A stretch of 64,000 bases of DNA from Panicum virgatum (GCF_016808335.1 NC_053143.1:6380801-6444800), one strand, 5' to 3'; shown: positions 10,642 through 23,030, numbered from the stretch's first letter. Numbers and translations: made by a program. Notes: generated from the sequence alone by a model not told the origin.

Positions 10642-13600
10642 TGTGGCGGAACCACCCAAAACTACTGGGCCCGGGTGCACTGATCTTCGTTGCTAAGCAA
10701 CTCTGACCCCAATTTGGCACTCACCGGTAGTTCCTCGAGTGAAGCCTCGATAAAAGCCACGCTATTCCAGGATCAGCAGACAACACTCACACGAAGGTGA
10801 GCCCAGAGATTACAACACAAACCATTTCATACATCTCAGAGTGATTGCAGCGGAAAGAAAAATTTATTACAAACCATGTTCAGACTAGTGAAGTACTAAG
10901 GAGTTCCAACTCCTCAAATTATTCAAGTCTCAAAGTTCAGCGGAAGCATTAAAAGATAACTAACGAAATAACGTGACGCATCGGTAAAGCCCGTACGAAT
11001 GCGTCACTCAGCGGGAGGGATGATTAGCACTAGCTGAAGGGCCATCCCACTCAACCGACCAACCCGGAGGCAGAGTACAAGGCCAAGTAAGACTCGCAAA
11101 CAGATCTTCAAAGTTAGTACCTGAAAAACAGTGCCACAAGCAAGGCTGAGTATACTAATACTCAGCAAGACTGACCCGTCTCCGGATATAACATAGTCCG
11201 ATAACTATACATGCACTTTTTGGTTGGAGAGGTTTGTTTGCCAAAAATGCCGCTAAGTGTTGATCCTTACTTTCAGGTTTTACTTAGCCAGATTCTAGTG
11301 GAATCAACCATTCTAAGTTTGCAACTAACTCTACTCAAACATGGTAGAGCAACCATTTAATCAACCAGCAGTATTATCATCATCCTGTTCCACTTGTTAC
11401 TCTATGTGACCGAAATCATTAAGCAATCTCATGCCGTGAGAGGCGGACGATTCCGAATCGAATTTCAACCTGGCCAGGGGAACCTAGACCACACGCATGG
11501 GGATTGACTTCGCTCCCGCCCACGCTACTTTTCCCCTTTCTTTCCAGTCCGTGGATCCGGCACACCCTCCCCGACTACAGAGTCCGACCACTCTGCACCC
11601 GTACGTCGCGACATAAAATAAACCCTACTTCTACCAGGAGGGTGCGAGATCGTTCCACTCGCCGGTCCAATCAGGTACTTAAGCTTACCGATTACCATAT
11701 TTCTCGGTATGTGGCTAGTACTTTCAAACGCTTAACAAAATGAGCCACACACCTCGACCTTAGCCATTTTTGACTATACCAGCGGGGTATCACAACTACA
11801 CAACCCCGCCCGTTGTCCTTACATTTCAACAGGAAATAAAGTCAGTACAATTCCTATTGCTCGCGAGAGGCAGAGAACCACTCGACTTCTACCGTGCCTA
11901 TTTAGCATGGCAACTAGTCGATAAAAAGATCCGGTATCAAACATAGGTTCCTATGGATCATGCATCTAGGGTTCTCGATCAACGCCTAGAGAACTTATAT
12001 GCAGAAAACCAACTATTACCATACATTAGTAAATAGATAACAGAATGGTAATTCGGAAAAATAGTGGGATTATGCTCCGGGGCTTGCCTTCTTGGGCACT
12101 GTCAGGCAGAAAAACTTCGGGGGCTTGGCCCAGGTCTTGAGACAAGTTAGTACAGTTCAGATTAATCTCCTGCTCCGCACGAGAGTCCGCGGGCACCAGT
12201 TCGTAGTCTCCGTCCGCGAGATTAACCGTTTCTATATGCAATGCAAGATTATGAGTTATTCATGGATAACAATTTCTTTCCTTCACGATAAAGTTGTAGT
12301 CCACGTAAGTTAATTTAGTGCCGATTTCACATTTCATTGTATGGGCAATCGTTTATAGAGTAGTAAGCATAACTATGGTTATTCATGAATGAGTGGGGTT
12401 TTGGGTTTTCATTTTTAATTTCAACACATAACATGCTTTCATTATTTCTTAACATCACAACTACTAAAGAGCTAGTGATGAACACTAAAGTAACTCAGAT
12501 TCAAAATAAGTAATTATGGTATAGATTTCAGCATTTAACCATAAAGCAAAAACTATAACTAATCATGCAAATGGATTACTCTAGTTACTTCATATTTTTG
12601 TACAGAATGTTCCACATGGATTCTGATGCTACAAATTTTATGCAAGCAACTTCAAAGCATACACTCAGTATTGAAATTTTTCCAGATTTTATACACTTAT
12701 ATAGCAGAGGTGATAAAAAGATTAAAAACGGCAAGCCATTAACAAAGATTAAATCTACAGAAAGTTTTACTAAGTATTTGGTTCTCAAATTTTTACCAGA
12801 GACTAGTACTGAGTTAAACATACTCCAGAAAATTTTTCAAGATTTAACTCACTATACTAAATTAGTTATTCAGTTAACTTAACATGAGTTTGCATAATTT
12901 TCTCAAGATGTATTTGACCAGCATTGCATCTGAACTTTTTATCAAGGGTAGAACATACTCTAAGCAAGATCATGCCCAAAAATAAAGATCAGAAACATTG
13001 TAGATTTCTCAGAACAAAAATAGTAACCCTAACCATAAGATGCTAAGCATGATTATTCGACAAAGCCAAACTCAGTAACTGCAGCTCAAAATTTTTATAT
13101 AGGGACACAGAGCTAAAAAGAGACTCCAGAAATAAATATGGATTTTTCCGAGCATAACAACTATATATGAGGAATTAAGTTGATTAAACAAGCATAAATC
13201 ATGGTATATAGCAAATGAACTCTAATAAATTTGAAATTTAGAGACTTACAGGGATTCAGTGGCACAAGACTGTAGTAAAATTTTCAGAGCAAGTTCATGT
13301 ACATATTTTCCAGAATTAAATCGAGAGTGCTAACAACAGATTAGAGAATCTTGATTGTTCTAACCTGATAACTGTTTTGGTTTGATGTCATCTTTTTAAT
13401 GTGATCTTAGCATCCCATTAGTTATAACATATCCAAAAATCAATGTCATTTGATGAGCAGAACTTCATGAACATGCATAAGGTGATTTTCTTAATCTTTT
13501 CCCTAGATTAAATTCGGTTGAGTTTCTGCAAATGTGAATGTTACAAAATTTGTAGATTTTGTTACAAGGATTCCAGATCAGTTGAGTTTGCATTTTTCTG

Positions 13601-15032
13601 ATTTTTCTGTGATTTGTTTCGCATTTTAGAAGTTCACTGGTATACACTGTAAAACTTGCAGAGACACCCTTGAACGAAAAAAAGAAATTACAACCGGGTC
13701 CTTCGCCGGCCTTCTCCGCCGTGGCATCTTGCCGGTGGTGTTCTGCGGTGCAGGGCTTACCGGGGCTGCCACGGGGAGGCGCGTGGGGAAGAAAGGATCG
13801 AGGAACACCTACCCTGGTCGACGTTCGAGCGATTGGAGCACAGGTTCAAGCTCGTCGGCGTTGATGGCGGGTCGGTTGTTCGGTTCGCCGGCGCTGGAGG
13901 CGAAGGAGGGCTTGGGGTAGGGGAACAAGGCGCGCACGAGCACCGCGTGAGCTCGTGGATGCTTCTGGGGTAGCTATCGGGCTCGGTCTTCCCCGGAGCT
14001 GGCCGGTCCGCGGTGAGCCCGAGCTCGCCGGCGGCGGCGCAAAAGGGGAACGGCGTCGGGAGGGGGGTTTGGGTTCGATTCTGCGCGCGTGGAGCGTAAC
14101 TGGGAGGTGGCGAAGCTGTTGCGGTGGTCGGAGGGGGCAATGTGGGGCTGGGCTAGCCGGTCCGCGCGAGCTGGATCTCGGCGGCCATGGCGGAGCGGCG
14201 GGAGGAGGAAGAAGGGGAGAAGGGGCGCGACTGCGGGGGTTCTGGGGGTCTTTATAGGCCACAGAGCTCCTGGGTGAGGAAAGGAGTGACTGGGGGCGGT
14301 CGATTCGGCCTGGGCGAGTCGACGGCGAGCGGGCGGAGGAGGCAGCGGCGCGGCGCATGGCTGGGGGCGTCGTGGCGGCTCGGGAGCGGCCTGGGACGCG
14401 TGTGGGCGTGGGAGGGCGCCAAGGGGCAGGCCAGGTGGCGCTAAACGGTTTCCCCGGGTCCATTTGGCCGCGGGCGCGCGGTGCACGAGGTCCACCGGCG
14501 GCGTACGGCGGGCGGCGGGAAAACAGAGCACCGGGAGAGAGAGAGATGGAGATGGGGGCTCTTTTGTGATTTCTGAAATTTCCAGGGACCTCTCGGTAAA
14601 CTAAAATTTTCTCCTAATTAGAGGGCTCAAATGGAAAAGTGTTGAATACCATTTTTGCATAACTTTTCAAGATCTACAACTTTTGTGTTATGCAAATTTT
14701 CATTTGAAAATCACATTTTGAACTATTGGCACATTTGCATATTTGCACAAAAGGACTTTAGTTTTATTCAGTTTTTGACTTGATTTTGGCTGAAGTTCAA
14801 TTGAGCACATGTCAATTGAAACACCTCTCATGAGCCAACAAAAATTTTGTGCACATTTTTGAATTAAATTTTGAGTAGCTTTTCACTCCTTTTTCTTTTT
14901 CCTTTAATTTCTTTTGTATGATTTGTCTTTTATTTGATCCTTTCTCTTTAAATTAATTTCTCAAATTTTTCTTTTAACTTTAACTAAGGTACATTGATTG
15001 GATTTAAAGGTGCTAACACCTGAGGTGTCACA
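10642..15032 (-). repeat. Element A 5' LTR, complete (4391 bp)
   Basis: The LTR runs from TGTGACACC at 15032 to CCGCCACA at 10642 on the minus strand, with TGTG/CACA ends. Positions 11859-15032 match 1-3144. At about 4.4 kb it is long even for a Tekay-type LTR. It combines an AT-rich part with a GC-rich island (about 13680-14560) just around the promoter. No gene inside it is supported. Confidence 0.9.
14251..14258 (-). promoter_or_regulatory. TATA box of element A 5' LTR
   Basis: The minus strand reads CTATAAAG inside a GC-rich block and is conserved at 2366-2373 in the other LTR. Its orientation agrees with leftward transcription of the element. The start site would lie about 25-35 bases to the left. 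Confidence 0.55.
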
Positions 15033-15252
15033 TCGAGGAGGACGACTTCACCCTCGGGCCTACCTTCCCCGAGTTGTTCGTGGCCACTTTTCGGTCTCAG
15101 GGAGTTCCGAGATCGGGTTTGGCGGTGAGTGTTTCCCAGGAGAGGCCATCGCTTTTCGGTGCTCTGCTGGGGCACTCTGGGGCTACCACACCCGTGACGC
15201 CTGTGGAGGTGCCGCCTATGGAGGTGCCTTCTTCGGTCAAGGTGGTGCCGGC
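15033..15252 (+). pseudogene. LINE-like ORF1 remnant, 5' piece, between elements A and B
   Basis: This 220-bp island is the only sequence between the LTR of element A and the LTR of element B. It keeps one open frame (EEDDFTLGPTFPELF at the start, VTPVEVPPMEVP near the end). The frame continues without shift at 28210 once element B and one copy of its CCGGC duplication are taken out. Both retroelements therefore inserted into the same coding sequence. Its start lies left of the window. The C-terminal part at 28210-28684 is what suggests a LINE ORF1. Confidence 0.55.
15248..15252. repeat. Target site duplication of element B, left copy (CCGGC)
   Basis: CCGGC lies directly before the LTR start TGTTGGC, and the same five bases follow the other LTR at 28205-28209. 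Confidence 0.9.
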
Positions 15253-16722
15253 TGTTGGCACTACTTAGCCTAACGAATTACTCCGCAAGTGCACAGAGAC
15301 CAATTGTAGCTTTCGCCAGGGAGTATGCCTGGGATATCGAATCCAAGGAATGGTAAAGCTTCGACCAAACTTAAAGATCGTCAACCGGACACAACCAGCG
15401 AGAAGAAGATAAGGGAAGAGGGGCTAACTCCAGATAACCTACTACTCTGACTAGCTAATGAGCTAACTACTTACTTGATCTGCTTCGGCGGCTGAAAGAG
15501 GAAGGACTTCAGAAAGGGATGAGAGGGGAGTCCAACGACAACCTGCACTACTATTATGAAAACACCCGAACGTGGTGGACTACAAAGAACGGATAGGGCT
15601 GTCACCACCTACCAACAACCACAATGGTTCTGTGGGGTGGAACACAACCTAAGGTAGCTACCAAGCCTGGGCACCACGCCCACAGCTCTCGAGTTACTTG
15701 GTCCTACCGTGTACTTAGATAGAAAGCAACCTCAAATAAGCAGAACTTGCTACTTACGCAGACTCAGGATCCCGCAGATCAAAGTAAGTACTTAACAAGT
15801 AACTAAGACAGAAAGTAAAGCTAGTGAGAAACTGAAGTTGAGACAAGGAACTTACTCAAGTAATTTCTCCGAGGTGGATACAAAGTGGAGTAAGACCGAG
15901 AGAACTCGAGTCCACTCCTTTCAGCTCGGCTTTCACCAGAGCACTCACCTCACTCTCTTCCTACTCAACACAAGTGTATAAGAGACTCTCTTCTCTATGG
16001 AATGGTGTGTCTTACAAGAGGGGTATGGTGCTCTATTTATACTACTCTGAGGTCGGTACTGAGCTGAGCGTCAGTTGCACGCAGGTAAGATGGTTACACT
16101 TGTCTTCCACGCCAAGGTAGAGCTTCAGAGGAAGCCAAGTGGGGCCGGCCGGCCTCCCCTAGGCCGGCCGGCCTGGGGATGTGGCCGCGTGACCACCGCC
16201 TTTGCAGGGACGCTCTGGATCTACTCTGGAGGTCGGTAACAGTTGCGTAGCTCCAACGGCAACAGTTAGAGGCCGGCCGGCCTCTCCTAGGTCGGCCGGC
16301 CTGGCTCTGGCTCAGTTCAGGCTCGTGTTGCACCGACTTGTTGATCTCTTGGCCCATGTTACTTCTTAGGTTGAATTGGGCTCTGATTCTTCGGGTTATC
16401 ACTGGATTTGAGCTCAACTCCACTTGGTTCAGGCCTTTCGGTCTTAGCTTGTGAATTCTGCAGAACCCATCTTGTTATGACCTGTCCCTGGACTCTAGTG
16501 GTTCTCCACAAAGTTTCATGGCAAAATGTGGCAAGGGTAGGCCGGCCGGCCTGGGGTTTGCCCCATTTTGGCCCAAATTTGCAGGTGTTGATCCTAAGTT
16601 CAAGTAATCATCAAAACTTATGGAACTTGTTAATGTTAGTAAAAATCATAGTAATATAGTTCCAAAAGTATAAAATCCGAAGGAATGTTGGCGGTAAAAA
16701 TCATCGAAATCGACCGCCAACA
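15253..16722 (-). repeat. Element B 3' LTR (1470 bp)
   Basis: On the minus strand it runs from TGTTGGCGGTCG to GTGCCAACA. It matches the interrupted LTR on the right with scattered substitutions. The right copy has an extra CCTAGGCCGGCCGGCCTGG unit near 28015. The TATA box TATAAATAG is at 16033-16041 on the minus strand, and the equivalent is at 27497-27505. Confidence 0.9.
16033..16041 (-). promoter_or_regulatory. TATA box in element B LTR
   Basis: The minus strand reads TATAAATAG, a canonical plant TATA box, conserved in the other LTR at 27497-27505. It fits the direction of the element. Confidence 0.5.
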
Positions 16723-16735
16723 CACCTCCACACCT
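16723..16735 (-). other. Polypurine tract of element B
   Basis: On the minus strand AGGTGTGGAGGTG directly precedes the 3' LTR. It is purine-rich with two T interruptions and lies where the plus-strand primer must be. Confidence 0.55.
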
Positions 16736-18257
16736 AGAGTTTGCTCGTCCCTAGCAAAAGGAGTCGATATAGATTCCTGAGGATCAGGCAAAGACTGGGG
16801 TTCACGAACGCAGGTGTGTATAAGAATTACTTCAGAGCTTTCCTTTCATACCTCGGATTTCGAGTGGCTAACACCTTCATGTTCACCTTTTGATCCCCAG
16901 AATAAATCGATGAAGACTATGGCTAGCTCTTGTTTCGCAGTACTTGGAAGAGTTTTGTTTTTTTAAATAAATCCAAGGCATACTCTTTTTGCTCAAGTCA
17001 CTCATTCACTCAATTTCGTGCTTCACTAATCCTTCCAAAATTTACTTTGCTAAAGAGTATGTGGAGCTAAGTGAAGGATGTTGCATGTCCATAGATTTGT
17101 ATTGCAGGATCAAACCAGGTGTCTCTTAGCAATCTAGATGTTCATCTCATGGGTCAAGTGCAAGTGATAGATGAGGATACAATCCATGGTGGTTTCATGT
17201 ATAGCACTACACACCTCCCCCTTCTCTCTCTCTCTCTCTCTCTCTTGACAAGGCATGAATGTTGTTCATCATTTTCTTTCTTTTCAGGGGGGTGTAGCAC
17301 TGTTTTGCAACCACATTTCATGGATTCGACTTGATGGACGTGTACGTGAATGATCCCAAGAAGATGAATCAATCTAGATTTCTTTGGAGGCACCCAACTT
17401 GAGCAAGCTCACAATGCATAAGATAGCTATGTGTCAGGATTTCATAAGTGTGGCTCTGGAATGGGTACTAGTAAAGTTGAGCATAAGAGTTTTGCCTGGT
17501 TTTGTATTTTCAAATTGAAAATTTCCAAGACCTTGAGTCAAGAGCTGACATAACTCTATGTCATTATATCATAGAAATCAATAGGCAAGCAATCAAGTGA
17601 TCCTAAACATGAGTTCCGAAGGCAATTCGGTACTTGCTTAAGAAATAAATCTTAGCATACCATGGTTGTGAAAAGATTTCAACTCTTCCTAGTCATTTCA
17701 TTCAAGTATTTTATTTGATTTTAGTTGGCATGATTTTGAATGAAATTGCACGAAACCAGGAAGGCTAAGGTAGTAGAAGTGGCAAACCGTGAGTACGCGA
17801 AGGGGGCCAGAGAATGGCCGACAGGTGGGGCCGGCCAGCCTAGGAGAGGCCGGCCGGCCTGGGCCTGTGGTCATCCTCGGTAGCCTTTTTGCACAGGTCC
17901 AGGCTCAGTCTGTTCTGCTCCAGTGAGGGTGGTTTGGTAATTTCTTTGGGAATCTCAGGCCGGCCGGCCTGGTTTAAGCCGCCCGGCTTGCTTTTTCTCT
18001 GGAATTCATCCGAATTTTTTTCTGACTTTTTGTGTTCACCTCCCTCGTTTGATTTTGCTGCGCAATAGTGAAACGTAAGAACAGGGGGTGTGGTTGGCAC
18101 ACACATGTGCACCAACCACATAAACATTAAGAGAAAGAAACTTGAGACTTTATTTTATTCAAAAAGGGAAATGGGGGTGCTGCTGATTACAAAACAAACA
18201 AATGAAGGAAATAAGGAAATGAAAGCATCAAAGACTAATCCTAATCTAAACCTACAC
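16736..18257. other. 3' non-coding part of element B
   Basis: No supported gene. The stretch holds a (CT)n microsatellite at about 17221-17246 and several GGCCGGCC motifs (17820-17980). It lies between the accessory ORF and the purine tract, where related elements have env-like or non-coding sequence. Confidence 0.5.
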
Positions 18258-19122
18258 CTACTTGGGATCCGGGGATCTATAGAGATCCTCATTCCCGGTC
18301 ACCTTCGCAAGGCGCTTGATCTTGGAACAGACCGCCTTGCGAAGGGTATCCACCCTATCCCCCAACTCCATCCTATCTATCTCCATCTCAGCTACGTGCT
18401 CATCCATGTTGTTGAGGCGTAGCCGGAGAGCAGCAAGCTGCTCATGGAGTGAAGCGACGTCGTTGGGCTCCTCTTCCTCCTCCTCCTCGTCGTCGGAGTC
18501 GGTGTAAGCGTGGACCTCGATCGGTCCATGGATCGGTGGTGGCTGAATGTGGCGGCACACCGAACTCGGCGGAAGATCCATGCCGGTACGGTCCAATGGG
18601 GGAGTGAGCACCTTGCCCCTGCCAACCTTCGCCCCGGTCACGCGGTGGCGTGGAGGGCTAGGGCTAGCGGGAGTGTACTCCGGGGAGTACGTGGACAGGT
18701 CCTGCTGCACCATCTGTAGTGCAGCGACCTGTGCAACACGTGCCCCGCCCAGCAACGTCCCCGCGTGCTTTGTCACGACCCCCCTCGGGGACAGAATCCC
18801 CGCGGTAGGTCGTGTCAGACTGCGCGTGCGGGAGTGCACGAGGGCCCTCGACACCGGGCCCTGGACCGACCTTTCCACTGAACCGGGGGACAAACGGCCT
18901 CGGGGTGAGGCCGGCCGGCCCCCCATAGGCCCGGTGGCTAGCCTAGGGCTGGCGCCCTTGGCCCGCCAGCGGCGATGGCGAGAAGGCGGCGATCTCCACC
19001 GGCTCAAAAATCCTGATGCTGCTCGATGAGGCTATGGTTTGGTTGGATTTGGAAGGTGCTTTGGGAGTGGGTGTGTCCATGGCCTCGGATTTGGGAGTTT
19101 TGGGTGAAGTTTGCGAGGCCAT
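18258..19122 (-). pseudogene. Element B accessory ORF after integrase, one frame change
   Basis: An ATG at 19122 opens a Ser/Thr/Pro-rich N-terminus (MASQTSPKTPKSEAMDTPT). The frame is lost near 18950, and an adjacent frame then runs to the stop at 18258. The second part is Arg/Pro-rich, then acidic (DSDDEEEEEEEPND), then a heptad-like helical region (LHEQLAALRLRLNNMDEHV to KRLAKV) that looks like a coiled coil. Position and strand match the extra 3' ORF of Athila-type elements. No membrane segment or signal peptide is visible, so an envelope function is not supported. The function is unknown. Confidence 0.5.
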
Positions 19123-19500
19123 GGTGGTGATCTCGGAGAGAGGAACGGAGTTCGGGATGAGATCTGATGAATGGCTCAGAACTGAGAAAGAGAGGGGAGC
19201 CTTTCGGTTTAAATCATCTCATCTAACTCCGAACACCTAGGATCAGAGAGTTTGAACCTCAGGGAACGTTGCACGAAAGGATGAGGCCGAACGGCTGTGG
19301 AGCCAGGCCGGCCGTGGAGCCAGACCGGCCGACCAGCCCCACCTTGTCAGGTGTGGGCCCCAGGCTTCTGGAGGCTTCCTTGGTTCCTTTCCTTTCTCGG
19401 GTATTTAGGTGGTTTGGTCTAGAAATGGAAAGAAAGAAATAGAAAGGGAAATCTAACCTAAGATAGGGCACGCTTTAGGTACGGCGACGACCGTAGATGA

Positions 19501-22160
19501 TTATTCTATCTCGGTAAGCTCGTAGACATCCACTTCTTCGAGCTCGGGAATTTCGGGCTCGAGGAATATTTTCAATCTTTGGCCATTGGCCTTGAAAACA
19601 TTCCTGTCATCGTCCTGGAGGGTTATGGCGCCGTGGTCAGCGGCGTTCAAAACTAAGAATGGGCCTTCCCACTTGCTTCTAAGTTTACCATGACCAAATA
19701 GACGAACGCGGGAGTTGAAAAGGAGTACCTTGTCCCCTGCCTTGAACTGTTTGATCTTGATACACTTATCATGCCATCTTTTTGTTCGCTCTTTGTAGAG
19801 TTTAGAGCTATAGTAGGCCTTCTCCCTCCATTCATCCAATTAAGCCAACTGGATTTGCCTCTTGATCCCGGCTGATTGGAGATCCATGTTCCACCTCTTA
19901 ATAGCCCAATGGGACTTATACTCGAGTTCAACTGGCAAATGGCAAGTCTTGCCATAGACTAGTTAATACGGTGTCATACCAATCGGCGTTTTGTAAGCCG
20001 TTCTATAAGCCCATAGTGCCTCGGGTAGTTTGCTTTTCCTGCCCTTTCCATTGCATTGACCGTCTTCTGCAGGATGTTCTTGATTTGATTGTCAGACGTC
20101 TCTGCCTGACGACTTGTTTGGGGGTGGTATGGTGTTGCAACCTGGTGGTCTACTCCTAGCTCGCTGAGGCACTTCCTCAAGGTTCTGTCGATGAAGTGTG
20201 AGCCTCCATCGCTGATCACGACTCTTGGAACTCCAAAGCGAGGAAATATAATCTCCTGAAACATTTTCCTGGAGCTCCTCGAGTCGGCCGCAACACAAGG
20301 AAGTGCTTCGACCCATTTGGACACGTAGTCCACAGCCACCAAGATGTATTCGCATTGCTCCGACATTGGGAAAGGACCCATGAAGTCGACTCCCCAAACA
20401 TCGAAGATATCCACCTGAAGATTGCTCTTCAGGGGCATTGCGTCTCGGGAATTGATATTCCCGTGTTTTTGGCATCTTGGGCAACGCCGCACGAATTCTT
20501 TTGCGTCTCCATACATGTTTGGCCAAAAGAATCCACTTTGCCAAACCTTTGCATGGGTCCAGAAGGCTCCGTAATGTCCTCCATAGGGTGAGGAGTGACA
20601 ACACTCTAGAATCTTGCGGGTCTCACATAATGGGATACAACGGCGGAGTAAACCGTCTGCGCAGACTTTGAACAGATATGGGTCATCCCATAAATGGAAT
20701 CTGCTGAGGTGAATTAATTTCTTCTTGTCTTCTCCCGGAGGTATGTATCCAGTCACCATAAAGTTCACTAAGTTTGCGTACCATGGACTGGATGAGGTGA
20801 CCTTCAGGAGAGTGTCATCTCTCAAGTAATCATTGATCGGGAGGTCCGACCCTTGTATTTGCATCCTTGAGAGATGGTCTACCACACAGTTATCTACTCC
20901 TTTCTTGTCTCTTATTTCCAGATCAAATTCTTGTAGAAGCATAATCCAACGGATAAGTTGTGGCTTGGCGTCCTTCTTGGTTAGGAGGTACTTTAGTGCT
21001 GCGTGGTCCGTATACACAATCACCTTAGCACCGACCAAGTAGGATCTGAACTTGTCCATGGCGAATACTACCGCCAGGAGTTCCTTTTCCGTTGTGGCGT
21101 AGTTGAGTTGGGGTCCGGTCAATGTCTTACTTGCGTAGGATATAGCATAGTGTTGCTTATCTCTACATTGATCGAGCACTGCGCCTTCGGCGTAGTCGCT
21201 TGCAACGCACATGATCTCGAAAGAAAGTTTCCAATTGGGAGGCTGTATGATGGGTGCGGATACGAGTGCCTTCTTGAGGGTATAGAAGGTTACGAGGCAT
21301 TCCTCGTCAAAGTTGAATGGGGCATCCTTTGCCAACAGGTTGGTCAAGGGTCTGGCTATACGGGAGAAGTCCTTAATGAACCTCCTGTAGAATCCAGCTT
21401 GACCCAAGAAACTCCTGACTCCCTTGACATTAGTCGGGGGTGGCAACTGTTCGATAACATCGATCTTTGCCCGATCCACTTCTATACCTCGCTCAGACAC
21501 TCTATGTCCGAGAACAATTCCTTCTCTGACCATAAAATGACACTTTTCTCAATTGAGAACCAGGTGTGTCTCTTTGCACCTCTTGAGAACTTTTTCCAAG
21601 TTCTCAAGGCATTGAGCGAAGTTTTTGCCATAGATGGAAAAGTCATCCATGAATACTTCCATAATGTGCTCAATTAGGTCCGAGAAGATTGCCATCATGC
21701 ACCTTTGGAATGACGCTGGTGCGTTGCATAGACCGAAAGACATTTGCCGATAGGCAAACGTACCATAGGGGCAGGTGAAGGTAGTCTTGCTCTGGTCATC
21801 GGGATTGATAGGAATCTGATGATAACCGGAGAATCTGTCGAGGTAACAAAAGTACGAGTGCTTTGCCAACCTTTCAAGCATCTCGTCGATGAAGGGAAGA
21901 GGGAAGTGATCTTTCCGGGTTGCCTTGTTGAGCATCCGGTAATCGATACACATTCTCCATCCGGTCACTGTCCGTTGAGGTATGAGCTCATTCCTCTCAT
22001 TACGTACTACCGTCATGCCTCCCTTCTTCGGGACTACTTGGACTGGGCTAACCCACTTGCAGTCTTGCACGGGGTATATGATGCCCGCGTCAGAGAGAAC
22101 GGGAATAGCTTCCACTGTAAGGTGTTTTAGGACATACCTGGTATAATCAGAAGAGAGCAA
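19501..22160 (-). pseudogene. Element B pol: RT (N-terminus missing), RNase H, integrase, with frame changes
   Basis: RT is readable from 22160 to 21549 (GIIYPVQDCKWVSPVQVVPK, MDDFSIYG). Then come the RT end, RNase H and integrase from 21533 to 19974, and the integrase C-terminus from 19955 to 19501 (AGDKVLLFNSRVRLF). Integrase shows the zinc-binding region (CPRCQKHG) and the catalytic triad in [17 protein letters not shown] and [10 protein letters not shown]. The RNase H motif reads CVASDYA where the family has an Asp in second place, so a catalytic residue seems lost. There is a frame change near 21540 and others around 19840-19975. The protein is not functional as read. Confidence 0.85.
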
Positions 22161-22404
22161 TTCTCTTCAAAGATTTGCAAGTGAGCATAAGGACACTCGT
22201 CCTTCTTTCCAGAGAAGGATTGTGCACGAACCATGGCTACGAGACTAGTACGGATCTCGTAGCCATCGGATAGAATGGGATGGCAAGATGGTAGCGGTTC
22301 CAAATACCCGCGGGATGGAACTGCCGGATAACTAGGAGAATACTCCATGTGGATGGATGGAAAGTCGTACGGCTGATTAGCTCTAAATCTAGTGTTGCTA
22401 CCAT
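22150..22404 (-). pseudogene. Stump of element B gag fused to RT
   Basis: Directly after the primer-binding site, a minus-strand frame encodes a short segment ending in KKDECPYAHLQIFEENCSLL. It resembles the start of an Athila gag core (family pattern NPYLHLKEFEEVC). Immediately after it the sequence becomes the RT region. Several kilobases of gag, protease and RT start are therefore missing, with the junction near 22150. Confidence 0.6.
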
Positions 22405-22422
22405 TCCCCAGCAACGGCGCCA
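22405..22422 (-). other. Primer-binding site of element B (Asp-tRNA type)
   Basis: The minus strand reads TGGCGCCGTTGCTGGGGA, seven bases after the LTR end. This sequence is the usual primer site of Athila elements. I recall it as complementary to Asp-tRNA. Confidence 0.75.
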
Positions 22423-22784
22423 AAGAGCTTGTTGGCACTCCTTAGCCTAACGAATTACTCCGCAAGTGCACAGAGACCGATTGTAGCTTTCACCAGGGAG
22501 TATGCCTGGGATATCGAATCCAAGGAATGGTAAAGCTTCGACCAAACTTAAAGATCGTCAACCGGACACAACCAGCGAGAAGAAGATAAGGGAAGAGGGC
22601 CTAACTCCAGATAACCTACTACTCTGACTAGCTAACGAGCTAACTACTAACTTGATCTGCTTCGATGGCTGGAAGAGGAAGAACTTCAGAAAGGGATGAG
22701 AGGGGAGTCCAACGGCAACCTACACTACTGCTATAAAAACACCCGAATGTGGTGGACTACAAAGGATGGATAGGGCTGTCACCA

Positions 22785-23030
22785 TGAAAGAGCATCTAGG
22801 TCCTAGTGGGTTTTGGAGCATTGATTGACAACACGATTAAAGGACTAACTTGTTTGCATGAGATTATGAACAAGTATTTAATTATGAAATGTGTATTAAA
22901 AGAGATAGCTCAAGTATTGCAAGCAAGCGTGTTTATCCCATTGATATAATGTGTATGTGACAAGCAAAATAAGAAAAGAAAAATAGAGCAAAGTACATGA
23001 TTGATATAAAGGCTCTAATATTTGCGAAGG
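22785..23030 (+). repeat. Element C left LTR, truncated
   Basis: It matches 25148-25393 almost base for base up to TTTGCGAAGGC, where the two sequences part. The remaining roughly 1.67 kb of the LTR, the primer site and any preceding genes are gone. Confidence 0.85.

Larger units (their letters stand above)
1..15032 (-). mobile_element. Element A: Tekay/Del-type Ty3-gypsy LTR retrotransposon, truncated by the window start
   Basis: Two long direct repeats, 1-3144 and 11859-15032, flank a minus-strand gag-pol region, which defines an LTR retrotransposon read from right to left. The LTR begins TGTGACACC and ends CCGCCACA on the minus strand. A primer-binding site complementary to initiator Met tRNA lies next to the right LTR, and a purine tract lies next to the left LTR. 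The order gag, protease, RT, RNase H, integrase, chromodomain-like tail is that of chromovirus Ty3-gypsy elements, and the motifs fit the Tekay/Del lineage. The five bases TCGAG at 15033-15037 should be the target duplication, but the other copy lies left of the window. The host sequence on the right is a LINE-like ORF. Confidence 0.9.

Noticed and set aside
17221..17246. CT repeat as a possible promoter element
   Set aside because: It is a simple microsatellite in the 3' part of element B with no gene behind it.
20833..21677. Plus-strand frames of up to 224 residues across element B pol
   Set aside because: They are antisense to a clear RT-RNase H-integrase sequence.
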